From the NCBI RefSeq assembly GCF_029382255.1, contig NZ_JARLLG010000012.1:1-64000 (forward strand): a stretch of 64,000 bases of DNA. Direction: 5' to 3'. Under the pieces are notes generated by a model. It did not search any database. It was not told the origin of the DNA and saw nothing but the letters and a program-made list of their open reading frames with translations. The position numbers and the translations under genes are program-made. Position 1 is the stretch's first letter, and each line of letters begins with the position of its first letter. Below are positions 54,742 through 62,774 of the stretch, piece by piece. This DNA is from Isoptericola croceus. Lineage in GTDB: Bacteria; Actinomycetota; Actinomycetes; Actinomycetales; Cellulomonadaceae.

Positions 54742-55593
54742 TCAGCCCAGCTCGGCGGACACCACGACCTCGTCGCCGACGTCGAGCCGCACGTCCGTGA
54801 GCCGGACCCCGGGCGGCAGTGCCTCGGCCAGGTCGATCCGCTGCCCGGCCACCGCCTCGGCACGGCCCTTGACCGCCCCGAGGAGGGCGGCGACGATCGG
54901 GTTACCGCTGGAGAGCTGCACGTCGCCCACGGTGAGCACCATCTCGCTGTCCACCGCGGCCGACGCGGTGGCGTTGATCTTCGCCGAGAGGAACATGCCC
55001 TTCTTGATCGACGCCTCGATCGCGATCGCGGCGTCCCGCGGACCGGTCTGGTCGATCTGCAGGTCGAACCCGGTGAGCTGGACCCCGTTGCCGGCCAGCG
55101 CCACGGTGAGCAGTCCACGGACCGTGCCGGCGAGGCCCTCGCGGGAGACGGCGAGTCGGGCGCTGCCGGTGACCGGCGAGTCCTCGGAGGGTTCGACGAG
55201 CTCCACGCCGACGGAGCCGTCCGCTGCGGCCACCCACGCGAACCGCACGCCCTGCAGCTCGGCGGTCAGGTCGACCGGGAGGTCGACGGCGGTCAGCGGG
55301 TGAGCATCGAGGTGCAGCGTCCGCAGCACCGCGTCGTCGCGGGAGACGATGTCCGGGCTCCACGACGGAACCTCGGCGGTGTCGCCCTCGGTGGGGACCC
55401 CGACGGCCACCCCCGTGAGGTCGATGTCGAGGGGGTGCACGTCTGCGCCGTCAAGGTTCGCCTCGATCCGGGCCTGGTCGAGCCCGTGCACCTGGCCGCG
55501 TGCCGCGTCCTGCAGGGTGTCGCGCAGTCGTGCGGCGAGGTCGTCGCCCGTCGTCGGGTGCGGGGCTGTACCGAGGGGGAGCAGGGAGTCCAT
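54742..55593 (-). CDS. LmeA/DUF2993-like phospholipid-binding protein
   Basis: A 283-aa mostly beta-strand protein with repeated amphipathic segments (IEANLDGADVHPLDIDLTG, LQIDQTGPRDAAIAIEASIK, VLTVGDVQLSSGNPIVAALL) resembling DUF2993/LmeA lipid-binding proteins of actinobacteria. No signal peptide or membrane helix is visible with the ATG at 55593 (8 nt after TAGGCT), unlike mycobacterial LmeA, so location is uncertain. Family call is from pattern only. Confidence 0.65.
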   Translation of the reverse strand: MDSLLPLGTAPHPTTGDDLAARLRDTLQDAARGQVHGLDQARIEANLDGADVHPLDIDLTGVAVGVPTEGDTAEVPSWSPDIVSRDDAVLRTLHLDAHPLTAVDLPVDLTAELQGVRFAWVAAADGSVGVELVEPSEDSPVTGSARLAVSREGLAGTVRGLLTVALAGNGVQLTGFDLQIDQTGPRDAAIAIEASIKKGMFLSAKINATASAAVDSEMVLTVGDVQLSSGNPIVAALLGAVKGRAEAVAGQRIDLAEALPPGVRLTDVRLDVGDEVVVSAELG

Positions 55594-55621
55594 GACGCCC
55601 GAGCCTAACGGCTCCGGCAGG

Positions 55622-56686
55622 TCAGGCCGGGGAGAGCGGGCTGTGCCCCGCCGTCACCTGCTCGCCGTCGCGCACCGGTCCGGGGGCGGTGCCACCACCC
55701 CATGGGTCGTCACCGAGTTCCTCGCGGCCGTGGGGATCGAGCCACCCGCGCAGGTCCGGGCCGGCGGGCACGATCCGCGTCGGGTTGATGTCGGTGTGCA
55801 CCACGTAGTAGTGCTCCTTGATCTGCGCGAAGTCGACGGTGTCGCCGAACCCGGGCAGCTGGAAGAGGTCGCGCGCGTAGGCCCAGAGCGCGGGCATCTC
55901 GGTGAGCTTGTTCCGGTTGCACTTGAAGTGTCCGTGGTAGACGGCGTCGAACCGCACCAGCGTGGTGAACAGCCGCACGTCGGCCTCCGTGATGGACCCG
56001 CCCATCAGGAACCGGCGGGTCGTCAGCCGTTCCTCGAGCCAGTCGAGCGCTGTGAAGAGGCGTGCGTACGCCTCGTCGTAGGCCTCCTGGGAGCCGGCGA
56101 ACCCACACCGGTAGACACCGTTGTTGACCTCGGTGTAGACGCGGCGCATCACAGAGTCCATCTCGTCCCGCTCGGCAGCCTCCTCCGGGAGCAGCCGCGG
56201 CGCACCCTTGCGGTGGAACGCGGTCCACTCGGTCGACAGGTCGAGCGTGATCTGCGCGTAGTCGTTCGTCACGACCGCGCCGTCGCGGGTGTCCACCATC
56301 GCCGGGACGGTGATACCGCGCGGGTAGTCGGGGTCGCGGGCGAAGAACGCCTCCTGCAGTCGCTCGATCCCCAGCACCGGGTCCTTGCCGCCGGGGTCGA
56401 GGTCGAACGTCCAGCTGCGCTCGTCGTGCGTCGGCCCCGGCATACCCAGGCTGATCACGTCCTCGAGGCCGAGCAGCCGCCGCACGATGATGGAGCGGTT
56501 CGCCCACGGGCAGGCCCGCGCGGCGACCAGCCGGTAGCGGCCGGCCTCGACCGGGTACCCGTCCGCGCCGTCCCGCGTGATCCGGGTACTGATGTAGTTC
56601 GAGTCGCGCACGAACTCCTGGCCCTCGACCGTGTACGTGCCGCCCTGGGAGTGCTCCGGACGTGCCGCCGTCGTGGCGTCGTTCAC
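55622..56686 (-). CDS. Glutathione S-transferase family, glutathionyl-hydroquinone reductase type (YqjG/ECM4)
   Basis: A 354-aa omega-like GST. The catalytic Cys is in ARACPWANRSII near residue 60; the family signatures TFDLDPGGKDPVLGIERLQE and GSITEADVRLFTTLVRFDAV follow. It reduces S-thiol conjugates of hydroquinones. Actinobacteria usually use mycothiol instead of glutathione, so the natural thiol is uncertain. The GTG at 56686 overlaps the HhH-GPD stop as GTGA and has GGAGG 5 nt upstream. Confidence 0.9.
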   Translation of the reverse strand: MNDATTAARPEHSQGGTYTVEGQEFVRDSNYISTRITRDGADGYPVEAGRYRLVAARACPWANRSIIVRRLLGLEDVISLGMPGPTHDERSWTFDLDPGGKDPVLGIERLQEAFFARDPDYPRGITVPAMVDTRDGAVVTNDYAQITLDLSTEWTAFHRKGAPRLLPEEAAERDEMDSVMRRVYTEVNNGVYRCGFAGSQEAYDEAYARLFTALDWLEERLTTRRFLMGGSITEADVRLFTTLVRFDAVYHGHFKCNRNKLTEMPALWAYARDLFQLPGFGDTVDFAQIKEHYYVVHTDINPTRIVPAGPDLRGWLDPHGREELGDDPWGGGTAPGPVRDGEQVTAGHSPLSPA

Positions 56687-57276
56687 CTGGCCTCCTTCGC
56701 GGCGGCCTTGGCCGCCTTCTTGAACGCGCGGACCTCCTTGAGGGACTCGGCGCTGGTCACGTCCGCGATCGAGCGCCGGGACCCCTCGTCGCCGTAGTGG
56801 CCCGCGGCCTCGCGCCAGCCAACGGGTTCGACGCCGCGCTGCTTGCCGAGCAGTGCCAGGAAGATCTGCGCCTTCTGCTTGCCGAACCCTGGCAGGGCGT
56901 TGAGCCGCTGGACGACCTCCGCCCCGGTGGGCGCCTTGCCCGAGGACGACGGTTCCGTCCAGATGCGGGTCACGTCGCCGTCGTAGTCGTCGACGACGGC
57001 GCGCGCCACGGCCTGCACCCGCCCAGCCATCGAGCGTCCGTACCGGTGGATCGCCGGGGGAGTTGTCGCCATCGTGACGAAGTCGTCCGGGTCGGCGTCG
57101 GCGATCGCCCGCGGGTCGAGCGTGCCGAACCGGTCGACGATCTTGCGCGGCCCCGCGAACGCGTGCTCCATCGGGTACTGCTGGTCGAGCAGCATGCCGA
57201 TCAGCAGGGCGAACGGGTCGTCGCCGAGCAGCCGGTCCGTCGCGTCGTCGCCGGTGAGCCATAGTCTCTCGCTCAT
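56683..57276 (-). CDS. HhH-GPD-type base-excision repair protein
   Basis: A 197-aa protein of the actinobacterial HhH-GPD family (TIGR03252 type). It has DDPFALLIGMLLDQQYPMEH at residues about 19-38, the helix-hairpin-helix LNALPGFGKQKAQIFLALLG near residue 130 and a Lys/Ala-rich tail. DNA glycosylase activity is inferred; no AlkA-like GPD Asp is obvious after the hairpin. Its first 28 codons are duplicated at 58850 and 59488; the N-terminus here (MSERLWLTGDDATD) differs from the copies (ATDLWITGDD), as if the 5' end was replaced by recombination. Confidence 0.85.
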   Translation of the reverse strand: MSERLWLTGDDATDRLLGDDPFALLIGMLLDQQYPMEHAFAGPRKIVDRFGTLDPRAIADADPDDFVTMATTPPAIHRYGRSMAGRVQAVARAVVDDYDGDVTRIWTEPSSSGKAPTGAEVVQRLNALPGFGKQKAQIFLALLGKQRGVEPVGWREAAGHYGDEGSRRSIADVTSAESLKEVRAFKKAAKAAAKEAR

Positions 57277-57297
57277 GAATCCTCTTCTCAGGTGCTG

Positions 57298-57786
57298 TCA
57301 GTTGGGTGGTGCGGCGTGCCAATCGGAAGTGATGTCAGCTTCTTCGTAGTCCCACCATCCGTCGGCTTCGCCGCTGATGCAGAGCTGCTTGACCTGCTCG
57401 GTGTCATGCTCGGGCCCCACGTCGAGTGCGACGAGTCGCATCTCGCCCATGATCTCGCCCGCAACACTGAGCTGCGCGAAGAAATCGAGCACCAGTTGAG
57501 GGTCCCCGCGGAGCGGCCCTTCCCGGTGCGGAATGACGCGAAGGGTCATGCGGCCACCACGCTCGAGCCGCTCGACGAACCACAGGACGCCTACGCCGTC
57601 CGGATGAGCCGCGACGACATCGTCGGCAGACAGGCCGAAGGCGAACCACGGCGTGTTGTCCAGTCGGTAGCGACCACCGGCCAGCTCGGTTGCCCATAGT
57701 CCTTCCGACTCCGCCGGGGGCCAGCCGTGCTCGTCCTGATCCAGTCGAACCCGGAGACGGACCAGAGTGTTGCTTTCGGGCTGCAT
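57298..57786 (-). CDS. DUF4265 domain-containing protein
   Basis: A 162-aa soluble protein matching DUF4265: ESEGLWATELAGGRYRLDNT, PWFAFGLSADDVVAAHPDG and RLERGGRMTLRVIPHREGP. Such proteins often stand alone in variable regions, like immunity proteins; function is unproven. It has a C-terminal acidic stretch (GWWDYEEADITSDWH). Start ATG at 57786. It ends 22 bp before the glycosylase start and belongs to the inserted segment between glycosylase 5'-end copies. The gap 57787-57944 shows nothing. Confidence 0.8.
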   Translation of the reverse strand: MQPESNTLVRLRVRLDQDEHGWPPAESEGLWATELAGGRYRLDNTPWFAFGLSADDVVAAHPDGVGVLWFVERLERGGRMTLRVIPHREGPLRGDPQLVLDFFAQLSVAGEIMGEMRLVALDVGPEHDTEQVKQLCISGEADGWWDYEEADITSDWHAAPPN

Positions 57787-57944
57787 CGTTCAGCGCCCCC
57801 TGCGGTCTAGCGTTGTGGCGACAAGTAGGCCAAAGGTGTCATCTGTCGGGAGTTGGTCCGCCGCGGGGTCTCCGGGCAGCCGCTCCAACAAACTCATGAC
57901 TCCATGGTGCAAGTACGCGCTGGGCGAACTTGGCTCAGATGGGT

Positions 57945-58379
57945 TCACGCGTGGCCCACAGGTGCGAGGTCGACCAGCAGGGACTCGTGATGGTGATCGT
58001 CAGTCGGCCAGTCCTGATCGACTGACACGACGACCCGAGTTTGGCCCGGGTGCGTGGACATCTTGACGTTGTCGTCCGCATCACCGATCGAGAAGCGGCC
58101 CCTGGGCGTGCTCAACGTCCCGTCGAAGAGGGATCGGCGGGTCCCGAGGTCGGGAGCTCCGTCGAGCCATCGCACAGTGATCTGAACCTCCGCCCAGTCG
58201 AAGTCGCCTTCGAACAAGGGGATGTCGGCCTCTTGGCGCACCGTGACGACCAGTCCGGAGCGTCCGACTGACACGGCGGCATCCGGGTCGACGTCCGGGA
58301 TCTCGCCGTCGCTGGCGAGGATGATCGCGATGCCCCACTGGAACGATCGTGTGATCGTCGTCGTAGCGAGTGGCTGCAT
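57945..58379 (-). CDS. Hypothetical protein, 144 aa
   Basis: A soluble, acidic protein of unrecognised family with immunity-like composition (DFDWAEVQITVRWLDGAPDL, and an ending rich in Asp/His: DQDWPTDDHHHESLLVDL). The ATG at 58379 follows TAGGTT (58386-58391) by 6 nt, a leaderless start. It lies in the same inserted segment as the DUF4265 gene. Confidence 0.65.
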   Translation of the reverse strand: MQPLATTTITRSFQWGIAIILASDGEIPDVDPDAAVSVGRSGLVVTVRQEADIPLFEGDFDWAEVQITVRWLDGAPDLGTRRSLFDGTLSTPRGRFSIGDADDNVKMSTHPGQTRVVVSVDQDWPTDDHHHESLLVDLAPVGHA

Positions 58380-58417
58380 CCGGGCAACCTACCGGCTCGC
58401 GAACAGGCCTGCGGCGT

Positions 58418-58543
58418 CCACCTGTAGCTGGTCGCCAGGGTGTCGAGGCTACCGACGCTGAAGTTCCGTTCGCCTCGCTCGACGGATCCGACGTAGGTGC
58501 GATGTAGGCCCGTTTGAGTCGACAAACGACAGATTTCATCTGG
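58418..58543 (-). pseudogene. XRE helix-turn-helix remnant
   Basis: About 40 codons read EICRLSTQTGLHRTYVGSVE RGERNFSVGSLDTLA in one frame, the second half of a Cro/CI-type helix-turn-helix. A stop lies just upstream and homology ends after about residue 40. It looks like the 3' end of a lost regulator gene, overlapping the promoter of the 144-aa gene. The stretch 58544-58849 shows no credible gene. Confidence 0.6.
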
Positions 58544-58849
58544 TCATGACTGTGGCGTCACTCATCGCTTCGTAGAGGCGGACCGCAGCGTGCGGCTCCA
58601 GTGGAAGAAGTTGCTGGCGTGACTCGATGGAACGTGAGGTTGCGTGAACTGACGCCGAGGCGGAGTTGCGTGCCGAGCACCTGGGGATCCACCGCCGATG
58701 GCTCCCGCGACGGTCGACTTGATCGTCAGGCTGCTCGAAGTGCAGTACATCGAGGTGAGCCACCAACGTCTCCATGAGTGGGATCGCATGTCTCCGATCC
58801 ACCGTGAGGACATCTGACCTGCGGCGATACCTGTTGGTCAACGAGTGTG

Positions 58850-58963
58850 CTGGTCGAGCAGCATGCCGATCAGCAGGGCGAACGGGTCGTCGCCGAGCAG
58901 GCGGTCCGTCACGTCGTCACCGGTGATCCAGAGGTCGGTAGCCGTGGGGCCCATCCTGCCGGA
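58850..58963 (-). repeat. Displaced 5' end of the HhH-GPD gene (copy 2)
   Basis: This 114-bp block matches the third copy at 59488-59600 with about four substitutions and one indel, and matches the first 28 codons of the intact gene. Its frame reads ATDLWITGDDVTDRLLGDDP then FALLIGMLLDQ, and stops three codons after LLDQ. The match to the intact gene ends exactly at CTCGACCAG(CA). It keeps its original upstream start region, unlike the intact gene. Confidence 0.88.
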
Positions 58964-59053
58964 CGTGATGCGGGTCGTGGCTCAGCAGCGCCCTGTCGTG
59001 GAACCGCGGCTGGGCGCTTGTCACACCGGATGGACGTCCGTTGCCAGGTCGAG

Positions 59054-59473
59054 TTATCCGACCTCGTATGCCGTTTGAAAGTCCCAACCTCGGATCTCGA
59101 CGTCCCTGAGAAACTCCGTGAGGCTGTTGGCCTGGAACAGTGCTTCGTGCCAGCCGTTTGACGTGAGATCTACGAGGACGAGTGGCGGACGCGCACGGCG
59201 CGTGTCATACGCGAGCACCTCGCGGCTGCCGTCGCCACCGATGACCACGAGTCCCGGGTGGGTAGTACGCAGCCCGCCGTCGGTCGCGATTGTCTCCGAC
59301 AATTCGAGCAGGATATCGAGCGGGTAGAGCTGGACGAACTCTCCCGAGTCGGTCCACCACTCGCGCCCGTTCTGCGTGAGCAGAAAATCCCGGTAGTCCT
59401 GGGGGAGGTCGAACCCCAGCACCTGTTGCGCGGCGTCGATCCTCGCTTCGCTCACCAGTGACTGCGGCTCCAT
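59054..59473 (-). CDS. SMI1/KNR4 (SUKH)-family protein, immunity-like
   Basis: A 139-aa SUKH-fold protein: IDAAQQVLGFDLPQDYRDFL, LTQNGREWW, then FVQLYPLDILLELSET and GSREVLAYDTR, VDLTSNGWHEALFQ. SUKH proteins are frequent immunity proteins against contact-dependent or polymorphic toxins, but no toxin is adjacent. The ATG at 59473 is only 15 nt beyond the junction with the displaced glycosylase 5' end (59488), so it probably uses the old glycosylase promoter. Confidence 0.82.
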   Translation of the reverse strand: MEPQSLVSEARIDAAQQVLGFDLPQDYRDFLLTQNGREWWTDSGEFVQLYPLDILLELSETIATDGGLRTTHPGLVVIGGDGSREVLAYDTRRARPPLVLVDLTSNGWHEALFQANSLTEFLRDVEIRGWDFQTAYEVG

Positions 59474-59487
59474 AGTTAAGAGATCCT

Positions 59488-59600
59488 CTGGTCGAGCAGC
59501 ATGCCGATCAGCAGGGCGAACGGGTCGTCGCCGAGCAGCGGTCCGTCGCGTCGTCGCCGGTGATCCAGAGGTCGGTAGCCATGGGCCCCATCCTGCCGGA
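59488..59600 (-). repeat. Displaced 5' end of the HhH-GPD gene (copy 3)
   Basis: This 113-bp block is nearly identical to copy 2 but lacks one G, which shifts the frame after GDDATDR. It starts ATGGGGCCCATGGCTACC on the minus strand, the likely ancestral glycosylase start, and ends at CTCGACCAG where the SUKH segment begins. It lies next to the divergent DUF6318-like gene, so it may mark the original gene position. Confidence 0.88.
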
Positions 59601-59710
59601 CGGCTCCCCTCGACGCCGAGGCGGTCGACGAGCGCTGGCGGACGACAGTTGTCCACAGGCTGTGGACGACAGCGGCATGCGCCCGTGCCGTCGCCGTAGC
59701 GTCGCCGGGC

Positions 59711-60844
59711 ATGAGAGCACACCATGCACCGCGTACCCGCCCGACCCGGGCCGCGTACCGGGCGGGACTGGCCCTGACGACCTGCCTGCTGGTGAGCGCC
59801 TGCGCCGGCCCGGGCGGCGAGCCGCCGGAGTCGGTCGTCGCGGCCGACACGTCGGACGGCACGGCGGCGCCAGCCGCCGCTCCGGACGCCCCCGAGGCAG
59901 CCGCGGACGCCGCCGTCGAGTTCTTCGCGGCGTTCGACGAGATCGTGCTCACCGGCGACGTGAGCCACTGGGCGGACCGGTCCTCGCCGGAGTGCTTCTA
60001 CTGCACGACGATGGCGGAGTTCGGCGCCACCTTCGGCTTCTCCGCGGGCGTGCAGGACGGCGCGGAGACGGACCAGGACGAGACCCTGGAGGAGCTGGGC
60101 CTCGGCGGGTTCGACGTCACCGTCATCGAGTCGGCGCAGGACGGCGAAGGGGTCGTCCAGGTCGACGTCCAGCTCGAGCTGTTGCTCACGGACCTCGCGC
60201 CCGTGTCGCCGCAGATGGTCGCCGCGGACGGCGCGGTGGACGCCTCCCAGCTCAGCCTGGGGGCGTCGGCCGGGGCGCAGCCCGCGCGGCTGACAATGAC
60301 GCACGACGGCGAGCGGTGGACCGTCGCGGAGATCTCGCGGATCCCCGGGAGCGCGGCGACGGGCGGCTCCCACGGCCCGGCGGCCGACCAGCCGCCGACG
60401 CCCCCGCCGGCGATGGCCCACGGGGACGTCGACGGTGCCGTCGCCGCGCTGGAGCACTACCTGGCCCTGGAGCAGCACGTGTACCGCACGGGCGAGGCAG
60501 GCGCGCTGGAGGCGATGTCCGGGCCGGAGTGCGCCCCCTGCCAGACCCGCCGGGACCTCGCGCTGGACGCCGTCGCCGCCGGGTTCGAGATCGAGGCCGG
60601 GCGCGCGCGGGTCGAGCTGGTGCGGCGCATCCCCGCCGAGGAGGTCCTCGCTCCCGAGGAGCTGGACCCAGAGATGGACAAGGACGTCTACCTGCTGCAG
60701 ACGCGCGTGCACACGACGGACACGACGCTGCGCACGCCCGACGGCGAGGACGTCTACCCCGCCGGGGAGTACGCCCTGCGCGCGACGCTCCTGGACGCCC
60801 ACGACGGCCGCTGGTACGTCGTCGACCTCACCGAGGGCGCGTGA
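59711..60844 (+). CDS. Lipoprotein with two DUF6318-like domains
   Basis: A 377-aa lipoprotein, lipobox VSAC (LLVSACAGP). Two similar halves follow: AAVEFFAAFDEIVLTGDVSH with SPECFYCTT (residues about 65-215), and AALEHYLALEQHVYRTGEAG with GPECAPCQTR (about 240-377). Each half keeps the CxxC pair and the WTV/WYVVDL ending of DUF6318. This looks like an internal duplication of the domain found singly in the gene at 54001. Start ATG 59711, 8 nt after TAGCGT. Cell-surface function unknown. Convergent with the ABC operon. Confidence 0.85.
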   Translation: MRAHHAPRTRPTRAAYRAGLALTTCLLVSACAGPGGEPPESVVAADTSDGTAAPAAAPDAPEAAADAAVEFFAAFDEIVLTGDVSHWADRSSPECFYCTTMAEFGATFGFSAGVQDGAETDQDETLEELGLGGFDVTVIESAQDGEGVVQVDVQLELLLTDLAPVSPQMVAADGAVDASQLSLGASAGAQPARLTMTHDGERWTVAEISRIPGSAATGGSHGPAADQPPTPPPAMAHGDVDGAVAALEHYLALEQHVYRTGEAGALEAMSGPECAPCQTRRDLALDAVAAGFEIEAGRARVELVRRIPAEEVLAPEELDPEMDKDVYLLQTRVHTTDTTLRTPDGEDVYPAGEYALRATLLDAHDGRWYVVDLTEGA

Positions 60845-60846
60845 CC

Positions 60847-61707
60847 TCAGTGCTCGTCGAAGGTCAGCACCGGACGCCCGGTGCGCGGGTGCCGCAGCAC
60901 GGTGGTGCGCACCCCGTAGACCGGGTCGATCACCTCGGGCACGAGCACCTCGTCGACCGGCCCGGCAGCCGCGACGTGCCCCGCCGCACCGGGGGCGAGG
61001 ACGACGGCGTGGTCGCAGGTCGCAGCGGCCAGCGAGAGGTCGTGCAGGGCCGCCAGCACGGTGACGCCCTCGGTGGCGAGCTCGCGCACCAGCCGCATGG
61101 TCGCGAGCTGGGCCGCCACGTCGAGGTGGTTGGTCGGCTCGTCCAGCAGCAGCACGCGCGGGGCCTGGGCGAGCGCACGGGCCATGTGGACGCGTTGGCG
61201 CTCGCCGCCGGACAGGGTCGTGACGTCGCGGGCGGCCAGGTGCTCGGCGCCGACGCGGTCGAGCGCCGCCCGCGCGATCGTGTGGTCGTCATCGGTGGGT
61301 CCGGCGAGCAGCGACCGGTGCGGGGTGCGTCCCAGCAGCACGGCGTCCAGCACGGTGACCGGCAGCTCGGTGGCGGCGTCCTGCTCCACGAACGCCAGCG
61401 TCCTGGCACGACGGCGTCGGGGCATCGCTAGCAGGTCCTCGCGGCCGGACGCCTCGACCAGCGCGACCTGCCCGCCGTCGGGCGCCTGCACGCCGGCGAC
61501 CAGCCGCAGCAGGGTCGACTTGCCCGTGCCGTTGGGGCCGAGCAGACCGGTGACGGCGCCGGGCGGTGCGGTGACGTCGACGTCGTCGAGGATGAGCCGG
61601 CCACCGACCGACCAGCGCACCCGTTCGGCCGCCAGACCGGCGCCGGGAGCGGCGTCGGTCGTTCCGACCGTCGTCCGGGCGGCGGTCGTCTCGGAGACCT
61701 GCGTCAT
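60847..61707 (-). CDS. Putative F420-0 ABC transporter ATP-binding protein
   Basis: A 286-aa FecE/BtuD-type ATPase: Walker A GPNGTGKST, Q-loop FVEQDAATE, signature LSGGERQR, Walker B LLLDEPTNHLD and the H-loop in LHDLSLA. Together with the two upstream genes it matches the actinobacterial operon named putative F420-0 transporter. Whether it moves F420-0, a precursor or a metal chelate is unproven. ATG overlaps the permease stop (ATGA). Confidence 0.9.
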   Translation of the reverse strand: MTQVSETTAARTTVGTTDAAPGAGLAAERVRWSVGGRLILDDVDVTAPPGAVTGLLGPNGTGKSTLLRLVAGVQAPDGGQVALVEASGREDLLAMPRRRRARTLAFVEQDAATELPVTVLDAVLLGRTPHRSLLAGPTDDDHTIARAALDRVGAEHLAARDVTTLSGGERQRVHMARALAQAPRVLLLDEPTNHLDVAAQLATMRLVRELATEGVTVLAALHDLSLAAATCDHAVVLAPGAAGHVAAAGPVDEVLVPEVIDPVYGVRTTVLRHPRTGRPVLTFDEH

Positions 61708-62774
61708 GAGCGGGCCCGTCCCTTCCAAAGCAGCACGGCGAAGACCGGGGCGCCGATCGCGGCGGTGACGATCCCCACGGGCAGCTCGCGCGGGGCGAAG
61801 ACGGTCCGCGCCAGGGTGTCCGCCCACACGAGGAACGTGGCCCCGCACAGCATGGACAGGGGCAGCAGCGCGCGGTGGCGCGCCCCGACCAGCAGCCGCA
61901 CGGCGTGCGGCAGGATCAGCCCGACGAACCCGATCGCCCCCGACTGGGACACCAGCGCGCCGGTCAGCAGGGCGACCGCGAGCAGCAGCCCCCACCGCAC
62001 CCGGGTCACCGGCACGCCTAGCGCCGCGGCCGAGGTGTCGCCGAACGTGAAGGCGTCGAGCAACGACCCGGTCGAGGCCAGCACGGCGCCGATCACCAGC
62101 ACGGCGCCCCCGGCCACGGCCACCGAGGTCCACGTGGCGCCCGCCACCGACCCGAGCAGCCACGACAGGATCTCGCGGTACTGGTCGCCCTTGGCCGACC
62201 AGAAGATGACGAAGCTCGTGGCGGCCGCAGCCAGCTGGCTCACCGCGAGCCCGGCGAGCACGGTCCGCGCCGGCGAGATCCCGCCGGTGCCGCGCCCCGA
62301 CGCCGAGGCGAGGGCCAGGGTCGCGACGAGCGCCACCGTCGACCCGACGAACGCCGCGATTGGCAGCACGGCGGTGAGGCCGAGCACGAGCACGCACGCC
62401 GCGCCGAACGACGCCCCCGAGCTCAGGCCGAGCAGGTACGGGTCGGCCAGCGGGTTACGGGTCAGCGACTGCATGACCACACCGCACACCGCCAGCCCGG
62501 CCCCCACGGCCGCGGCGGTGAGCACGCGCGGCATCCGCAGCTGCCACACGATGCCGTCGGCGAGCGGGTCGGGTGCGGCGAGCCCGAGCACGTCGCCCAG
62601 GCGCAGGCGCGTGGCCACGACCTGGGCGACGTCCGACGGCGTCAGCCCGGCCGGGCCGATCGCCACCGCCACGACCACGGTCGCCAGCAGCGCCGCCGTC
62701 GTCCCGGCGAGCCACGCGACCAGCCGCCCCCGCGACAGCGTCCCGGGGGCGGCGGCCGTGGCCGTCCTACTCAT
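61704..62774 (-). CDS. Putative F420-0 ABC transporter permease (FecCD family)
   Basis: A 356-aa BtuC/FecCD-type permease with about 10 helices. Family features include VWQLRMPRVLTAAAVGAGLA, QSLTRNPLADPYLLGLSSGA and FVGLILPHAVRLLVG. The start at 62774 overlaps the binding-protein gene by 8 nt. Role: membrane channel of the importer, two copies per complex. Confidence 0.92.
   Translation of the reverse strand: MSRTATAAAPGTLSRGRLVAWLAGTTAALLATVVVAVAIGPAGLTPSDVAQVVATRLRLGDVLGLAAPDPLADGIVWQLRMPRVLTAAAVGAGLAVCGVVMQSLTRNPLADPYLLGLSSGASFGAACVLVLGLTAVLPIAAFVGSTVALVATLALASASGRGTGGISPARTVLAGLAVSQLAAAATSFVIFWSAKGDQYREILSWLLGSVAGATWTSVAVAGGAVLVIGAVLASTGSLLDAFTFGDTSAAALGVPVTRVRWGLLLAVALLTGALVSQSGAIGFVGLILPHAVRLLVGARHRALLPLSMLCGATFLVWADTLARTVFAPRELPVGIVTAAIGAPVFAVLLWKGRARS

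Noticed and set aside
58536-58841. 101-codon open frame in the inserted region near the glycosylase copies
   Set aside because: No domain pattern, Arg/Ser-rich and atypical for a real gene; the region looks degenerate on both strands.
56683-59600. Integrative element with att sites at the glycosylase gene
   Set aside because: The repeats look like att duplications, but there is no integrase, recombinase or mobility gene in the 2.3 kb, so recombination by homology is preferred.
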